The translations under genes and the position numbers were made by a program. Of a DNA stretch of 64,000 nt, positions 49,444 through 58,061 are shown piece by piece; the stretch's first letter is position 1; each line of letters starts with the position of its first letter. This DNA comes from Pseudorhizobium banfieldiae (GTDB taxonomy: Bacteria; Pseudomonadota; Alphaproteobacteria; Rhizobiales; Rhizobiaceae), in contig NZ_FO082820.1 of assembly GCF_000967425.1 (NCBI RefSeq), positions 2,046,001-2,110,000 on the forward strand, given 5' to 3'. The notes under the pieces are model-generated. The model was not told where the DNA came from and made no database searches. It saw only the letters and a program-made list of their open reading frames with translations.

Positions 49444-51189
49444 CTAATACGATACCAAAAGGGCCGAACCATCCTCGCCGAAGCGTGGTTTTACACCGAG
49501 AATCGCCGCCGACCTGCTGATGATGTCCTGTACCATCGGGGCAGCATTGAGGCCGGCTGTGCGCCCTCCGCCCTCTCCGGTCTTCGGCTCATCGATGAAG
49601 GTAAGCACGGCATATTGCGGCTCGTGAATCGGGAAGGCGGCGATGAAGACGTTGAAGTTCTTCTCGTTCGAATAGCGACCGTTGACCACCTTCTCGGCGG
49701 TTCCCGTCTTGCCTCCGACGTTGAAGCCCTCGACCAGCGCACGCTTGCCTGAACCCTTGGTGGCGTTCCAGTCGAACAGGAAGCGCATGTCTTCGCTCGT
49801 CGATTCCTTCATCACCCTCTGCGCCACGAGATCCGCCTCGTCCCGGGTCCGCGGGAGGAAGGTCGGCGGAATGAGCTTGCCGCCATTCACCAGCGCGGCA
49901 ACGGCAACGGCCGTCTGCAGCGGCGTCGTGGAAACGCCGTGACCGAAGGAGATCGTGACCGAGTGGATCTTCTTCCACTCCCGCGGCTGGCTGGGCATGG
50001 CCACCTCGGGCAGTTCGGTCTGCGTCCGGGTCAGAAGGCCGAGCCGGGTCAGGAACTCCTTGTGTCCCTCTATGCCAACCACGTCGGCCATCTTGGCGGT
50101 CCCAATGTTGGAGGAATACTGGAAGACCTCCGGAACCGTCAGCATCCGGCCCTTGCCGTGGAAATCCTTGATCGTGAAGCCGCCGATGCGGATCGGGAAG
50201 CGGGCATCGAAGCTATCGGTCATCTTGACCTTGCCGGAATCGAGCGCCATCGCTGTGGTGAAGGCCTTGAAGGTCGATCCCATCTCGAACGTGCCGTTCG
50301 ACATCCGGTTGAGCCAGCCTTCCTCTGCACCCGCCGCCGGGGTGTTGGGATCGTAGTCCGGAGCGGATGCCATTGCGATGACTTCCCCGGTATGGACGTC
50401 GAGGACGACGGCCCCCGCACCCACAGCCTGGTACTTGTCGATCGACGAGTAGATCACCTCCCGCACGATCGACTGCACCCTGAGATCGATAGACAGCCGG
50501 ACCGGTTCCAGCGGCTGGTCGGACGTCATGCCGACCGCTGCCAGATCGGCAAGGCCCTGGCTGTCGACATACCGTTCCATGCCGGCAACGCCGCGGTTGT
50601 CGATGTTGACGTGGCCCACCACGTGGGCGGCGGTCGCGCCACCGGGGTAGAACCGCCGCTTCTCCGGCCGGAAGCCGATGCCGGGAATTCCAAGTGCAAG
50701 GATCTGGCTCTGCTGCTTCGGCGTCAGCTGGCGACGCAGCCACTGGAAATGTGATTTTGAGGAGAGCTTCCCGTAGATCGATCTGGCGTCGAGATCAGGC
50801 AGGACAGTCGCGAGCTTCTCGATAACCTCGTCGGCGTCGACGATCTTGTGGGGCTCCGCGTAGAGCGAAACGGTGCGGATGTCGGTCGCCAACACCTCGC
50901 CGTTGCGATCGAGAAGATCGGGACGGGAAGCCATCAGCCTGTCTGCGGGCATGATGCTGGAGGTGATCTCCGGTTGCGCCATTCCGTACTGAACCAACCG
51001 GCCACCAATGACGCCGTACACGGCGACAAAGCCGACGATGATCAGCCCGACACGATTGCGCGCCTGAGCGGCCTTACGCTTGCCGACGCCCTCGAACGTG
51101 GCGTCACCCGACGCTGCCGTACTGCGGCGGCTCCCCGTCGACAGGTGTGCGCGACTTTTCAACACCATGATGCGCGAAAGAAACGACAT
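49444..51189 (-). CDS. ftsI: Septal transpeptidase FtsI (PBP3)
   Basis: This 581-residue class B penicillin-binding protein cross-links septal peptidoglycan. A membrane span lies near residues 47-65 (VGLIIVGFVAVYGVIGG). The PBP dimerisation domain covers about 80-225. In the transpeptidase domain the active-site Ser305-T-F-Lys308 is visible in FEMGSTFKAFT, the SxN motif is Ser359-S-Asn361 and KTG is in NVGGKTGTAEKVVNGRYS near 495. The start overlaps the ftsL stop (TGATG). It should form a complex with FtsW, FtsL and FtsQ. Confidence 0.97.
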   Translation of the reverse strand: MSFLSRIMVLKSRAHLSTGSRRSTAASGDATFEGVGKRKAAQARNRVGLIIVGFVAVYGVIGGRLVQYGMAQPEITSSIMPADRLMASRPDLLDRNGEVLATDIRTVSLYAEPHKIVDADEVIEKLATVLPDLDARSIYGKLSSKSHFQWLRRQLTPKQQSQILALGIPGIGFRPEKRRFYPGGATAAHVVGHVNIDNRGVAGMERYVDSQGLADLAAVGMTSDQPLEPVRLSIDLRVQSIVREVIYSSIDKYQAVGAGAVVLDVHTGEVIAMASAPDYDPNTPAAGAEEGWLNRMSNGTFEMGSTFKAFTTAMALDSGKVKMTDSFDARFPIRIGGFTIKDFHGKGRMLTVPEVFQYSSNIGTAKMADVVGIEGHKEFLTRLGLLTRTQTELPEVAMPSQPREWKKIHSVTISFGHGVSTTPLQTAVAVAALVNGGKLIPPTFLPRTRDEADLVAQRVMKESTSEDMRFLFDWNATKGSGKRALVEGFNVGGKTGTAEKVVNGRYSNEKNFNVFIAAFPIHEPQYAVLTFIDEPKTGEGGGRTAGLNAAPMVQDIISRSAAILGVKPRFGEDGSALLVSY

Positions 51190-51659
51190 CAGCGCCTCAC
51201 CGATCCAGTTGACATTGCGTCCAGGGGGACGCCTCCTCGCGGGATCGGCACGGGAATCCCGCTCGAAGGGGCCGCATTCCTTGCCGCGTCTACGCCCTTG
51301 ATGGCAGCAGCGACTTCACCCCCGGCGCTGGCGATCAGTTCCTCGATCGTCGTTTCCGGCATTGGCAGCTGCGATCGCGGCATCGGCAGTTCGACGGGCA
51401 TGGCAAGTTGAGTCGGCTGCGTCGGCACCAGTTGCAGCTCCGACTGATACGCTGAGATCAGTCGCTCCAGCCGGTTCGGCTGGGTCAACAATGCCCAATC
51501 CGCCTTCAGCAGGTCGATCGTATCCTTTTCGAGGACGATCTCGGCCTCGAGGCGCCGCACTTCCTGCAGCTTGTCGTCGGCTCGATGCTTGATGGTATAG
51601 GTCACAACGGCCGCGGCAGTCATTACGCCGATCAGAACGAGGTCGAGGCTTCTCAGCAT
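51189..51659 (-). CDS. ftsL: Cell division protein FtsL
   Basis: This is a 156-residue bitopic protein: a membrane span at residues 4-21 (SLDLVLIGVMTAAAVVTY), then a leucine-zipper-like coiled coil (KLQEVRRLEAEIVLEKDTID and LLKADWALLTQPNRLERLIS). A Pro/Gln-rich tail from about residue 80 follows, longer than in E. coli FtsL. It stabilises FtsQ and activates FtsW/FtsI. FtsL sequences diverge strongly, so the call rests on topology, coiled coil, the DWALLTQPxRLE motif and its place between rsmH and ftsI. It is coupled at both ends through TGATG overlaps. Confidence 0.93.
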   Translation of the reverse strand: MLRSLDLVLIGVMTAAAVVTYTIKHRADDKLQEVRRLEAEIVLEKDTIDLLKADWALLTQPNRLERLISAYQSELQLVPTQPTQLAMPVELPMPRSQLPMPETTIEELIASAGGEVAAAIKGVDAARNAAPSSGIPVPIPRGGVPLDAMSTGSVRR

Positions 51660-52687
51660 CAGGCGGCTCCCATCTTGGCGAGGCTGGCGAGATCCGGCAG
51701 ATCGAAAATGCCCATGTCCGCCGCGCGGGCCGGCGCATCCGTGCGGCGCCCTGCCCGTAGCTTGGCGGAGCGTGCCCGAGGATTGAGTTCCGCCTCCTCC
51801 TCCGTGGCGCTGACAACGCCCTTGCCGACCGGCTCGAAGATCGCGGGCTTCTCGACAACCATGGGCATGTGGCGGGAGCCCGCCGCCTTGCCGGAACGAT
51901 CGGAGAAGTATTTCTTGACGATCCGGTCCTCGAGCGAATGGAAGGTCACCACCACGAGCCGACCGCCCGGCTTCAGCGCGCGTTCGGCCGCGAACAGCGC
52001 CTGCGCCAGTTCGCCGAGTTCGTCATTGACGAAGATGCGCAGGGCCTGGAAGACGCGCGTGGCGGGATGGATCTTGTCCTTGGCCTTGCGCGGATTGACG
52101 CTCTCGATGAGGTTGGCCAGGTCGCGCGTGGTCGTGAACGGTTCCGAAGAACGACGCTTTTCGATGGCCCGCGCGATCCGTCCGGCGTGCTTTTCCTCGC
52201 CCAGGAACCCGAATATCCGGATGAGATCTCCGACCTTCGCCCGGTTCACCACATCGGCGGCCGATACGCCTTCGGCTGACATGCGCATGTCGAGCGGTCC
52301 ATTCCTCTGGAAGGAGAAGCCGCGTTCGGCCTCGTCGATCTGCATGGAGGAAACGCCGATGTCGAGCACGACGGCATCCAGCCCGCCGGCGGGCGCATGA
52401 TCCGCGAGGCGGGAGAACTGCGACTGGATCAGGGTCAGTCTGCCGCCGCTTGCAGCCACCAATTCACGGCCGCCGGCGATGGCGGTCGGATCGCGATCGA
52501 GCGCAATGACCTGGGCGCCAGCATCGAGCATGGCCGAGGTGTATCCGCCCGCACCGAAAGTACCGTCCAGCGCGATCTGACCAGGCGCCACGTCGAGGGC
52601 CGACATCACCTCCGGGAGAAGAACAGGAATGTGGCGAACCGGTCCGCCTTCGGTTTCGGGCACGCCTCCACCAAGATTCGCCGCCAT
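51659..52687 (-). CDS. rsmH: 16S rRNA (cytosine(1402)-N(4))-methyltransferase
   Basis: This 342-residue SAM-dependent enzyme (MraW) methylates C1402 of 16S rRNA. Motifs: [20 protein letters not shown] near residue 18, [20 protein letters not shown] near 39 (SAM-binding), [20 protein letters not shown] near 105, and [20 protein letters not shown] near 255. ATG 52687 (MAANLGGG) is used; a much longer frame to 53308 runs through mraZ and is not coding there. It follows mraZ by 14 bases. Confidence 0.96.
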   Translation of the reverse strand: MAANLGGGVPETEGGPVRHIPVLLPEVMSALDVAPGQIALDGTFGAGGYTSAMLDAGAQVIALDRDPTAIAGGRELVAASGGRLTLIQSQFSRLADHAPAGGLDAVVLDIGVSSMQIDEAERGFSFQRNGPLDMRMSAEGVSAADVVNRAKVGDLIRIFGFLGEEKHAGRIARAIEKRRSSEPFTTTRDLANLIESVNPRKAKDKIHPATRVFQALRIFVNDELGELAQALFAAERALKPGGRLVVVTFHSLEDRIVKKYFSDRSGKAAGSRHMPMVVEKPAIFEPVGKGVVSATEEEAELNPRARSAKLRAGRRTDAPARAADMGIFDLPDLASLAKMGAA

Positions 52688-52701
52688 TCCGATCCCCCGT
52701 C

Positions 52702-53133
52702 CTAGGCAGGACGCGGAAAGCGTCCTGCTCTTGCCGCCGCCTGCGCCTCGTGAAACGCCTGCGGCTGCCACAGTTGAAAATGATCCGAGCGCCCCACGAA
52801 GGTGACTTCCGTGCCGATTCCCGTGAAGTCGCGAATGAAATCCGTGACCATCAGCCGGCCCTCCGCATCGAGCCTCATGAAGACGCCGCCACCATGAACC
52901 AGCAGCGACATCCTGTTCGCCTCCGGCGAGAAGGGATCGACAGACGCGATCTGCCGCTCGTACCGATCGAGCAGATCCGGTCCACCAATGCTGATCGCCG
53001 GAAAGATAAAATCCTGGAGACAGTAAAGCTCCTGAATTCCCCTCTCCACCAGAACCGAACGGAAGCTCGCGGGGACAGAAACCCGCCCCTTCGCATCGAT
53101 CCGGTTCGTGGCATTTGACAGGAAGCGGTTCAT
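52702..53133 (-). CDS. mraZ: Transcriptional regulator MraZ
   Basis: This 143-residue AbrB-like regulator is the first gene of the dcw cluster. Two MraZ repeats are seen, each with the DxxxR motif: [20 protein letters not shown] at 5-24 and [20 protein letters not shown] near 85-105. The protein assembles in a ring and in E. coli binds direct TGGG repeats before its own gene. ATG 53133 (MNRFLSN) is preferred on family fit; the frame extends further to 53172. Four matching repeats lie in its own promoter, so autorepression is likely. Confidence 0.95.
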   Translation of the reverse strand: MNRFLSNATNRIDAKGRVSVPASFRSVLVERGIQELYCLQDFIFPAISIGGPDLLDRYERQIASVDPFSPEANRMSLLVHGGGVFMRLDAEGRLMVTDFIRDFTGIGTEVTFVGRSDHFQLWQPQAFHEAQAAARAGRFPRPA

Positions 53134-53540
53134 GACGCCCAACATCCGCCTCGCTACTCCCGGGGACGACAAATCGCCCCTCGCACACGACTGAACCAGA
53201 CACAGCTTCGCCAGCGACTCGGATGGAACTCCGCCCGTTGAAACGCCTCGAACTCTGTGATTGGCGGGCAGTCATTCGCCCTTGAACAGTACGATTATGG
53301 GATAGCATGGGACCACATGGGCGTCAATGGGAAGAGGCCCCGCAGCAGGGCCGCAACATCGTTTATTTATGAGCTGTTAAGTTTAACAAAGGGTTAGTTC
53401 ACAATGCGGAGAAAGAGGTCCTCGAGAGGCTCGTAAGCCCCATCCTCGAACCTTCTAAACTTATGTTTTGGAATGAATTTCAGGAAGGCCTTGAGCAAGG
53501 CCGCACCTGGGAATCGCGTCAGGACGACGTCAAGGGAAAG
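53134..53540. other. 407-base gap between rnpB and mraZ, holding the mraZ promoter
   Basis: No convincing gene was found here. The stretch nearest mraZ is an untranslated leader of about 160 bases. The middle contains the promoter and four-repeat array described separately. The part nearest rnpB (53340-53540) is AT-richer. It contains a short open frame on the minus strand (end 53394) that overlaps the RNase P RNA and is not supported as a gene. Confidence 0.6.
53297..53331 (-). promoter_or_regulatory. mraZ promoter overlapped by four 10-bp-spaced ATGGG repeats (candidate MraZ operator)
   Basis: On the plus strand ATGGG occurs at 53297, 53307, 53317 and 53327, exactly ten bases apart. E. coli MraZ recognises TGGGN direct repeats spaced by five bases, which gives the same period. 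On the minus strand, TTGACG (53327-53322) and TATCCC (53304-53299) are 17 bases apart and form a candidate promoter within the array, so bound MraZ would block it. Confidence 0.7.
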
Positions 53541-53975
53541 AGGTGCCAGTTGGCCTGTAAGCCGGGTTCTGTATGGCTCCGGCGCGAACCGGAACGTGGC
53601 AGCCATTCATCTGGGGCGATGCTTGCACATCGCCTCGCGCAACCCACCCGGATGACTGGCCTGGAAACCGGCTGTAGGCGCTTGCGCGCCCCACGTCATC
53701 CCTATTCGGTCTTGCTCCCGGTGGGGTTTACCATGCCGTCCCTGTCGCCAGCGACGCGGTGGGCTCTTACCCCACCCTTTCACCCTTACCCCGCCAGCTC
53801 TGCCGCTCGATGGGAGCGGGACAGCAGGCGGGGCGGTATCCTTTCTGTGGCACTTTCCCTGGGGTCGCCCCCGCCGGACGTTATCCGGCACCGTGTTTCC
53901 GTGGAGCCCGGACTTTCCTCACCTCACCGCCTTTCGGCATTGGTGAAGCGCGGCTGCCCGGCCAACTGGCCGCCC
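53541..53975 (-). ncRNA. rnpB: RNase P RNA, bacterial type A
   Basis: The minus strand carries the conserved core GAGGAAAGTCCGGGCTCC near the 5' end, then GATAACGTCCGGCGGGGG and AGGGAAAGTGCCACAGAAA, and near the 3' end AGAACCCGGCTTACAGG. The ends pair perfectly: GCCAGTTGGC (53970-53961) with GCCAACTGGC (53554-53545) forms helix P1. A -10-like CATTAT at 53985-53980 predicts the 5' end near 53975. This is the catalytic RNA that matures tRNA 5' ends. Ends are estimated to within about ten bases. The promoter overlaps the intergenic end of the neighbouring oxidoreductase gene. Confidence 0.93.
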
Positions 53976-54024
53976 CCAGATAATGGAGTTGTTCCCGCAA
54001 TGCCAGAGGAAACGGCGCCGTCGT

Positions 54025-55215
54025 TCATCTTCGGAATCCCGCCTCGAAGCCAACGCCATAGCCGTCCTCGTTGATCGCTCCATCGAAGAGAAGTTCGGCG
54101 CCGAGTCGCCCGATCTCATCGGAACTCTTGGCGGCGGCACCACAGCCGCCTGCGAGTACGCCGATCCGTTTCGACTTGGACCATGAGATGGCCGGATAGC
54201 CGGTTGGCGTAAAGGAGGTCACGCAAGCGGCCATGGAGGTGCGTGAAAGATCAAGCGCCGGCATGAGCCGCTCCATCACCCCGATCAGGTGCCGATGCGT
54301 GCTCGTCCGGCCACCCGACCGGAACCAGGCACGGATGTCGCTCTCCCGCTCGAGCAGAAGGTAACTCGGATCACCGCCGATCTTCAGGTAGATCTTGCCG
54401 TCGGGGTAGCGGACCGGCGGCAGGAGGTAGATGCCCTCATCCTCCTCGCTCCATTTCCAGATCAGCGAAGGAAAGCTCCCCCAGTCCTGCACCGCCGTTT
54501 CGTCCACCTCGTAGAATGCGACGGTCCGGGCGAAGACCTTGAGGTCGAGACGCCGCGGTAGCAGCGCCTCATTGATCGAGAAGCCACCGGCGGCGACCAG
54601 AACATGATCCCCCATGAATTGCTCCCCGCTTTCCGTCGTAACGATGACGCGATCGCCTTCTTCGCGTATCCCGCCAACGGTCCGGCGGATCAGGGCACAG
54701 CCCTGCCGCTCGGCAAGCAGCGTCTGCGCCCGTACCAGTCTGCGCGGATTGATATGTCCCGCATTCCTTGCTTCCCAGACTGCTTCGCTTCTGCTGGGGA
54801 AGGCGAAGAACGGAAAGTTGCGCGCTAGGTCCACGTCGTCGAGGAGAGCAACATCAACTCCCAGCCGCTCCGAGGCGGCGAATACTTCGCTGATATAGGA
54901 GTTCCCCTCTCCTCGTCGCGGGCCGACGATGAGGCAGCCGGTTTCCACGTAGAAGTCTATTCCCGAATCGAATTCGATCTGCCGATAGCGCGCAATCGAG
55001 CGGTGGGCCAGACGGGCCCAGATGGGGTCGGCGTCGATCGTGCGGGTGATCCGCGCCTCGTCGTAGTGGCTGGCGAAAACGCCCTCGTGCGCGGAGTGAT
55101 CTAGTGGCTCGTCCGGCCCGATCAGCGCGACCCCATCCGTCCACCCCGACAGATGGCGGGCGGCAGCCGTCCCCATCATGCCCGCGCCGACGATGATGTA
55201 TCTGTAGCTTTGCAT
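54025..55215 (-). CDS. DAO-type FAD-dependent oxidoreductase (tandem copy 2)
   Basis: This 396-residue flavoprotein is of the D-amino-acid oxidase/sarcosine oxidase family. The N-terminal dinucleotide fold is YRYIIVGAGMMGTAAARHLS at 4-23, and the family landmark EGVFASHYDEARITRTIDAD lies near residue 45. The C-terminal FAD region is RIGVLAGGCGAAAKSSDEIG near 355. The cysteine in TSMAACVTSFTPTGYPA aligns in context with the covalent-FAD cysteine of monomeric sarcosine oxidase. It probably oxidises an N-methyl or D-amino acid. It lies ten bases downstream of a homologous gene, so the two form an operon from an old duplication. The substrate is unknown. Confidence 0.85.
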   Translation of the reverse strand: MQSYRYIIVGAGMMGTAAARHLSGWTDGVALIGPDEPLDHSAHEGVFASHYDEARITRTIDADPIWARLAHRSIARYRQIEFDSGIDFYVETGCLIVGPRRGEGNSYISEVFAASERLGVDVALLDDVDLARNFPFFAFPSRSEAVWEARNAGHINPRRLVRAQTLLAERQGCALIRRTVGGIREEGDRVIVTTESGEQFMGDHVLVAAGGFSINEALLPRRLDLKVFARTVAFYEVDETAVQDWGSFPSLIWKWSEEDEGIYLLPPVRYPDGKIYLKIGGDPSYLLLERESDIRAWFRSGGRTSTHRHLIGVMERLMPALDLSRTSMAACVTSFTPTGYPAISWSKSKRIGVLAGGCGAAAKSSDEIGRLGAELLFDGAINEDGYGVGFEAGFRR

Positions 55216-55225
55216 GTCGAGGGGC

Positions 55226-56413
55226 TCACCGGAAGAGTGGCGTCATCAGAGTGCCGTAGTCGTCGTCGCTCAAGCCCCCTTCCAGAAGAAGGACCGAACC
55301 GAGCCGTCCCAGTTCGTCGGATGATTTCGCGGCGACGAAATTGCCCCCGGTCAGGACCGCGATACGTGACGATTCCACGAAGCCTGCATACGGACGACAT
55401 GTCGGCGTGAATGTCGCGACACAGGCGGCAGACGATGTCGGGCGTCCCTCGAGGGCCGGCATCAGTTGCAGGGCAGTGTCGACCAGCCGCTGGCGTTCCT
55501 CGGGATTGCCATCGGACCCGAACCAGGCGCGGAACTCTTCCGGGCGTGCCAGGTCGCCAGTCTCTATGTCGCCACCGAGCTTGAGATAGGTCTTTCCGTC
55601 GGGGTAGCGGACGGGCGGCAGGATATAGACATGATCCTCTTCGCGCTCCGTGAAGACGATAGTGGACGGCATCGTGCCGAAGACAGTCATTGCCTGCTCG
55701 TCGAGTTCGAAGAAGACCACCGTTCGCGGCGCCGCGCGCATCTGCAGAGGACGAGGCAGGAGAGCATTCAGGTTGCTGAAGGCGCCCGCAGCAATCAGCA
55801 CACGATCGGCATAGAAGGTCTCACCGCCTGCAATGACCTCGACCCGGCTGCCCTCCTCCCGTACCGATGTCGCAAGCGCATCCAGCACCATCGCACCGCC
55901 GCGCTTCGCCAGTGCAATCTGCGCACGCACCAGCGCCCTCGGGTTGATGTGACCGGCCTGCGACGATTCGTGATAGCCGATCAGATGGGACGGAAAGTCG
56001 AACTGCGCAAAGCGGCTTTGGAGTTCGCCGGACGTCAGCCTCTCGATCTCCAGTTCCGTAGACGTGGCGACCTCGGTCGCGCGGTGGAGATAGTCGGCAT
56101 GGGATCTGGGCTCGGGTCCAGCAAACAGGCACCCAGCTTCGGAGAAGAAGCGGATACCACTGCCCTCCTCGATCTCCCGGTAGCGGTCGATCGCTCGCTG
56201 CGCGAAGCTTGCCCAGAGCGGATCGGCATCGAACCGGCGAGTGATTCGGGCCTCGTCATAGTGGCTGGCAAAGACCCCGTCATGGGATCGGTAGTCGGCG
56301 GGCTCTCCCGGGCCGATCAGCGCGACACCGTCGACACGCTGGGAGAGGTGGCGGGCGGCAGCGGCACCCATCATGCCGCCACCGATGACGATGTATTTGA
56401 AATGCGCTGCCAT
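55226..56413 (-). CDS. DAO-type FAD-dependent oxidoreductase (tandem copy 1)
   Basis: This 395-residue paralogue of the next gene has the same plan: FKYIVIGGGMMGAAAARHLS at 5-24, DGVFASHYDEARITRRFDAD near 46 and SRIAVLTGGNFVAAKSSDEL near 355. The candidate flavinylation cysteine is in SSAACVATFTPTCRPYAGF. The two proteins share blocks but differ along most of their length, so the duplication is not recent. It is first in the two-gene operon. Oxidation of amine or amino-acid substrates with release of hydrogen peroxide is the usual chemistry of the family; which compound is used here cannot be told. Confidence 0.85.
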   Translation of the reverse strand: MAAHFKYIVIGGGMMGAAAARHLSQRVDGVALIGPGEPADYRSHDGVFASHYDEARITRRFDADPLWASFAQRAIDRYREIEEGSGIRFFSEAGCLFAGPEPRSHADYLHRATEVATSTELEIERLTSGELQSRFAQFDFPSHLIGYHESSQAGHINPRALVRAQIALAKRGGAMVLDALATSVREEGSRVEVIAGGETFYADRVLIAAGAFSNLNALLPRPLQMRAAPRTVVFFELDEQAMTVFGTMPSTIVFTEREEDHVYILPPVRYPDGKTYLKLGGDIETGDLARPEEFRAWFGSDGNPEERQRLVDTALQLMPALEGRPTSSAACVATFTPTCRPYAGFVESSRIAVLTGGNFVAAKSSDELGRLGSVLLLEGGLSDDDYGTLMTPLFR

Positions 56414-56512
56414 GTCCGTCTGCTTCGATTCCGGAAAACGATGTTCTCGTCGGCGGTTCTAGCCGTTTCCGGAATCAGTTTGCCAGCGGAAAGCGCCGCG
56501 CCTCAGGACGCC

Positions 56513-57058
56513 TCAGGAGGACAGGATCGCCTGGACCTTGCCACAGTAGCGCTTGGAAACCGGGTTCATGCGCTTTGCGCCGTGCCCGGCATTGTATTTC
56601 AGGATCGTGCCGCAGGTCTTGCCGCCGCCGAGTTCGTGGGCGGCAGCGAGATACTTCATGCCGAACTGGATATTGGTTTCCGGATTGTAGAGGTTCTTGA
56701 CGCTGCCCTTGTAGCCCATCATGCGCGCCGTCGCCGGCTTGATCTGCATCAGCCCGACTTCGCCGGCACTGCCGCGCGCCTTGGCGTTGAAGTTGCTCTC
56801 GACCTGGACCACCGCGTGGGCGAGATCGACTGGCACGCCGTAAGCCTTGGCGTACTTGGCGATGATCTTCGAATAGGGCTTGCCGGCATGCGCGGCATCC
56901 GAGACGGCGTTCTTCGGCGAAGCATATCCCGGCTTTGTGACCTTCGTTTCCAGCGCAACGGTCTTCGACTTGGTCTTTTCCTCCGCAGCGAAGGACGCCT
57001 GGGGAAGGGCAACAAGCATGGTGAAGCACGCCGCGAGAGCAACAATCGATCTATTCAT
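56513..57058 (-). CDS. Periplasmic lytic transglycosylase, SLT domain
   Basis: This 181-residue exported protein has a signal peptide (MNRSIVALAACFTMLVALPQ, then ASFA) and a single SLT domain. The catalytic Glu87 is in AHAVVQVESNFNAKARGSAG, followed by EVGLMQIKPATARMMGYKG, YNPETNIQFGMKYLAAAHEL and ILKYNAGHGAKR. It cleaves the MurNAc-GlcNAc bond to give anhydro-muropeptides. ATG 57058 is chosen by the signal peptide; the frame extends to 57226. The amidase gene that processes anhydro-muropeptides lies directly upstream on the same strand. Confidence 0.9.
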   Translation of the reverse strand: MNRSIVALAACFTMLVALPQASFAAEEKTKSKTVALETKVTKPGYASPKNAVSDAAHAGKPYSKIIAKYAKAYGVPVDLAHAVVQVESNFNAKARGSAGEVGLMQIKPATARMMGYKGSVKNLYNPETNIQFGMKYLAAAHELGGGKTCGTILKYNAGHGAKRMNPVSKRYCGKVQAILSS

Positions 57059-57293
57059 GTCTGGAAGAGTTCTCCGGATCAGGGATGCTCCGGCCACGGA
57101 TCGGCATCTGCGCACCACGTCCGTCAGACGCAGCGACAGCGGGAAGCATCCCAAGTCATTGATGTTTTGTGATCCCCCCGTCCATTGGCGGCGACCACGT
57201 TGATGAGCCCGGTTAAAACGACCCATTGAGGAAATGATGTGGCACGGGAATTATTTTCCGATTGCGCTACGGAACCAGCGTGCCCTGTAGACG

Positions 57294-58061
57294 TTACGCC
57301 CGGTTGTATCTTGGCAGTGACGTCAGCAACCTGTGCAGCGTATCGATCGTCGAGATATCGGCGATTCCGTCCACGCGCGCCGGTCGAAAATGGCGTTGGA
57401 AGGCCTCGACGACGCCCTTCGTTCGCTCCCCGAACTTGCCATTGATCTCAATATCATAGCCGTAGAGAGAGAGCATGGACTGCAGGGCTTCGATGGGTTG
57501 GCCCACTTCGCCAAGCTGGAAGAACCGGCCGCCGCCGATCGGCGCCGGTTGTACCCAGTGTCCTACCCCCTCGGCGTGAAGTCTTCCCCAGGGAAAATTT
57601 TCTCCCGGATCGAGCTTGCGGATCGGCGCCACATCCGAGTGAGCAAGGATCCGTTCCGGGGCAATCTGCCACCGCTGGCCGCAATCGCGACACAATCTGA
57701 TCAAGGCATCGACCTGCGCCGTCGGGAATTCGGGAAGACCGGCCGGGTGTCCGGCATTGGCGACCTCGATGCCGATCGAGGCGGAATTCACATCACTTTC
57801 GCCGCCCCAGCAGCTCTTTCCCGCATGCCAGGCTCGCTCCGACTCCGGTACGAGCTGTACGATGAGTCCGTCTTCGTGGATGAAGTAGTGGCTCGAGACC
57901 TGGCTGTCGGGATTGCAGAGCCACGACAAGGCCTGCTCGTGGTCCGGCATGCCGGTATAGTGCAGGACGATCATGTCTGGCTCACGCTCGCCGGCGCGTG
58001 GCCCGAAATTCGGAGAGGGAATAACCGTTGCGCCGACATGGTCGGCAGCGAAGTGGTTCAT
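57294..58061 (-). CDS. N-acetylmuramoyl-L-alanine amidase (AmpD-like) with peptidoglycan-binding domain
   Basis: This 255-residue amidase_2 enzyme cuts the MurNAc-L-Ala bond. Zinc ligands are His in DMIVLHYTGMPDHEQALSWL near residue 34 and the His/Asp of ERILAHSDVAPIRKLDPG near 145-155, with SIGIEVANAGH carrying the conserved Glu. A C-terminal PG_binding_1 domain (QSMLSLYGYDIEINGKFGER) follows. There is no signal peptide, as in cytoplasmic AmpD, which recycles anhydro-muropeptides. The start overlaps the TerB-DnaJ gene stop (ATGA). The neighbouring lytic transglycosylase makes its likely substrate class. Confidence 0.9.
   Translation of the reverse strand: MNHFAADHVGATVIPSPNFGPRAGEREPDMIVLHYTGMPDHEQALSWLCNPDSQVSSHYFIHEDGLIVQLVPESERAWHAGKSCWGGESDVNSASIGIEVANAGHPAGLPEFPTAQVDALIRLCRDCGQRWQIAPERILAHSDVAPIRKLDPGENFPWGRLHAEGVGHWVQPAPIGGGRFFQLGEVGQPIEALQSMLSLYGYDIEINGKFGERTKGVVEAFQRHFRPARVDGIADISTIDTLHRLLTSLPRYNRA

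Noticed and set aside
51659..53308. 549-codon reading of rsmH extending through mraZ
   Set aside because: The N-terminal 200 residues run out of frame across mraZ and its leader; the family start at 52687 gives the usual length.
53394..53606. 70-codon minus-strand open frame after rnpB
   Set aside because: Its first third lies inside the RNase P RNA, it has no ribosome-binding site after the RNA end, and the protein matches nothing I recognise.
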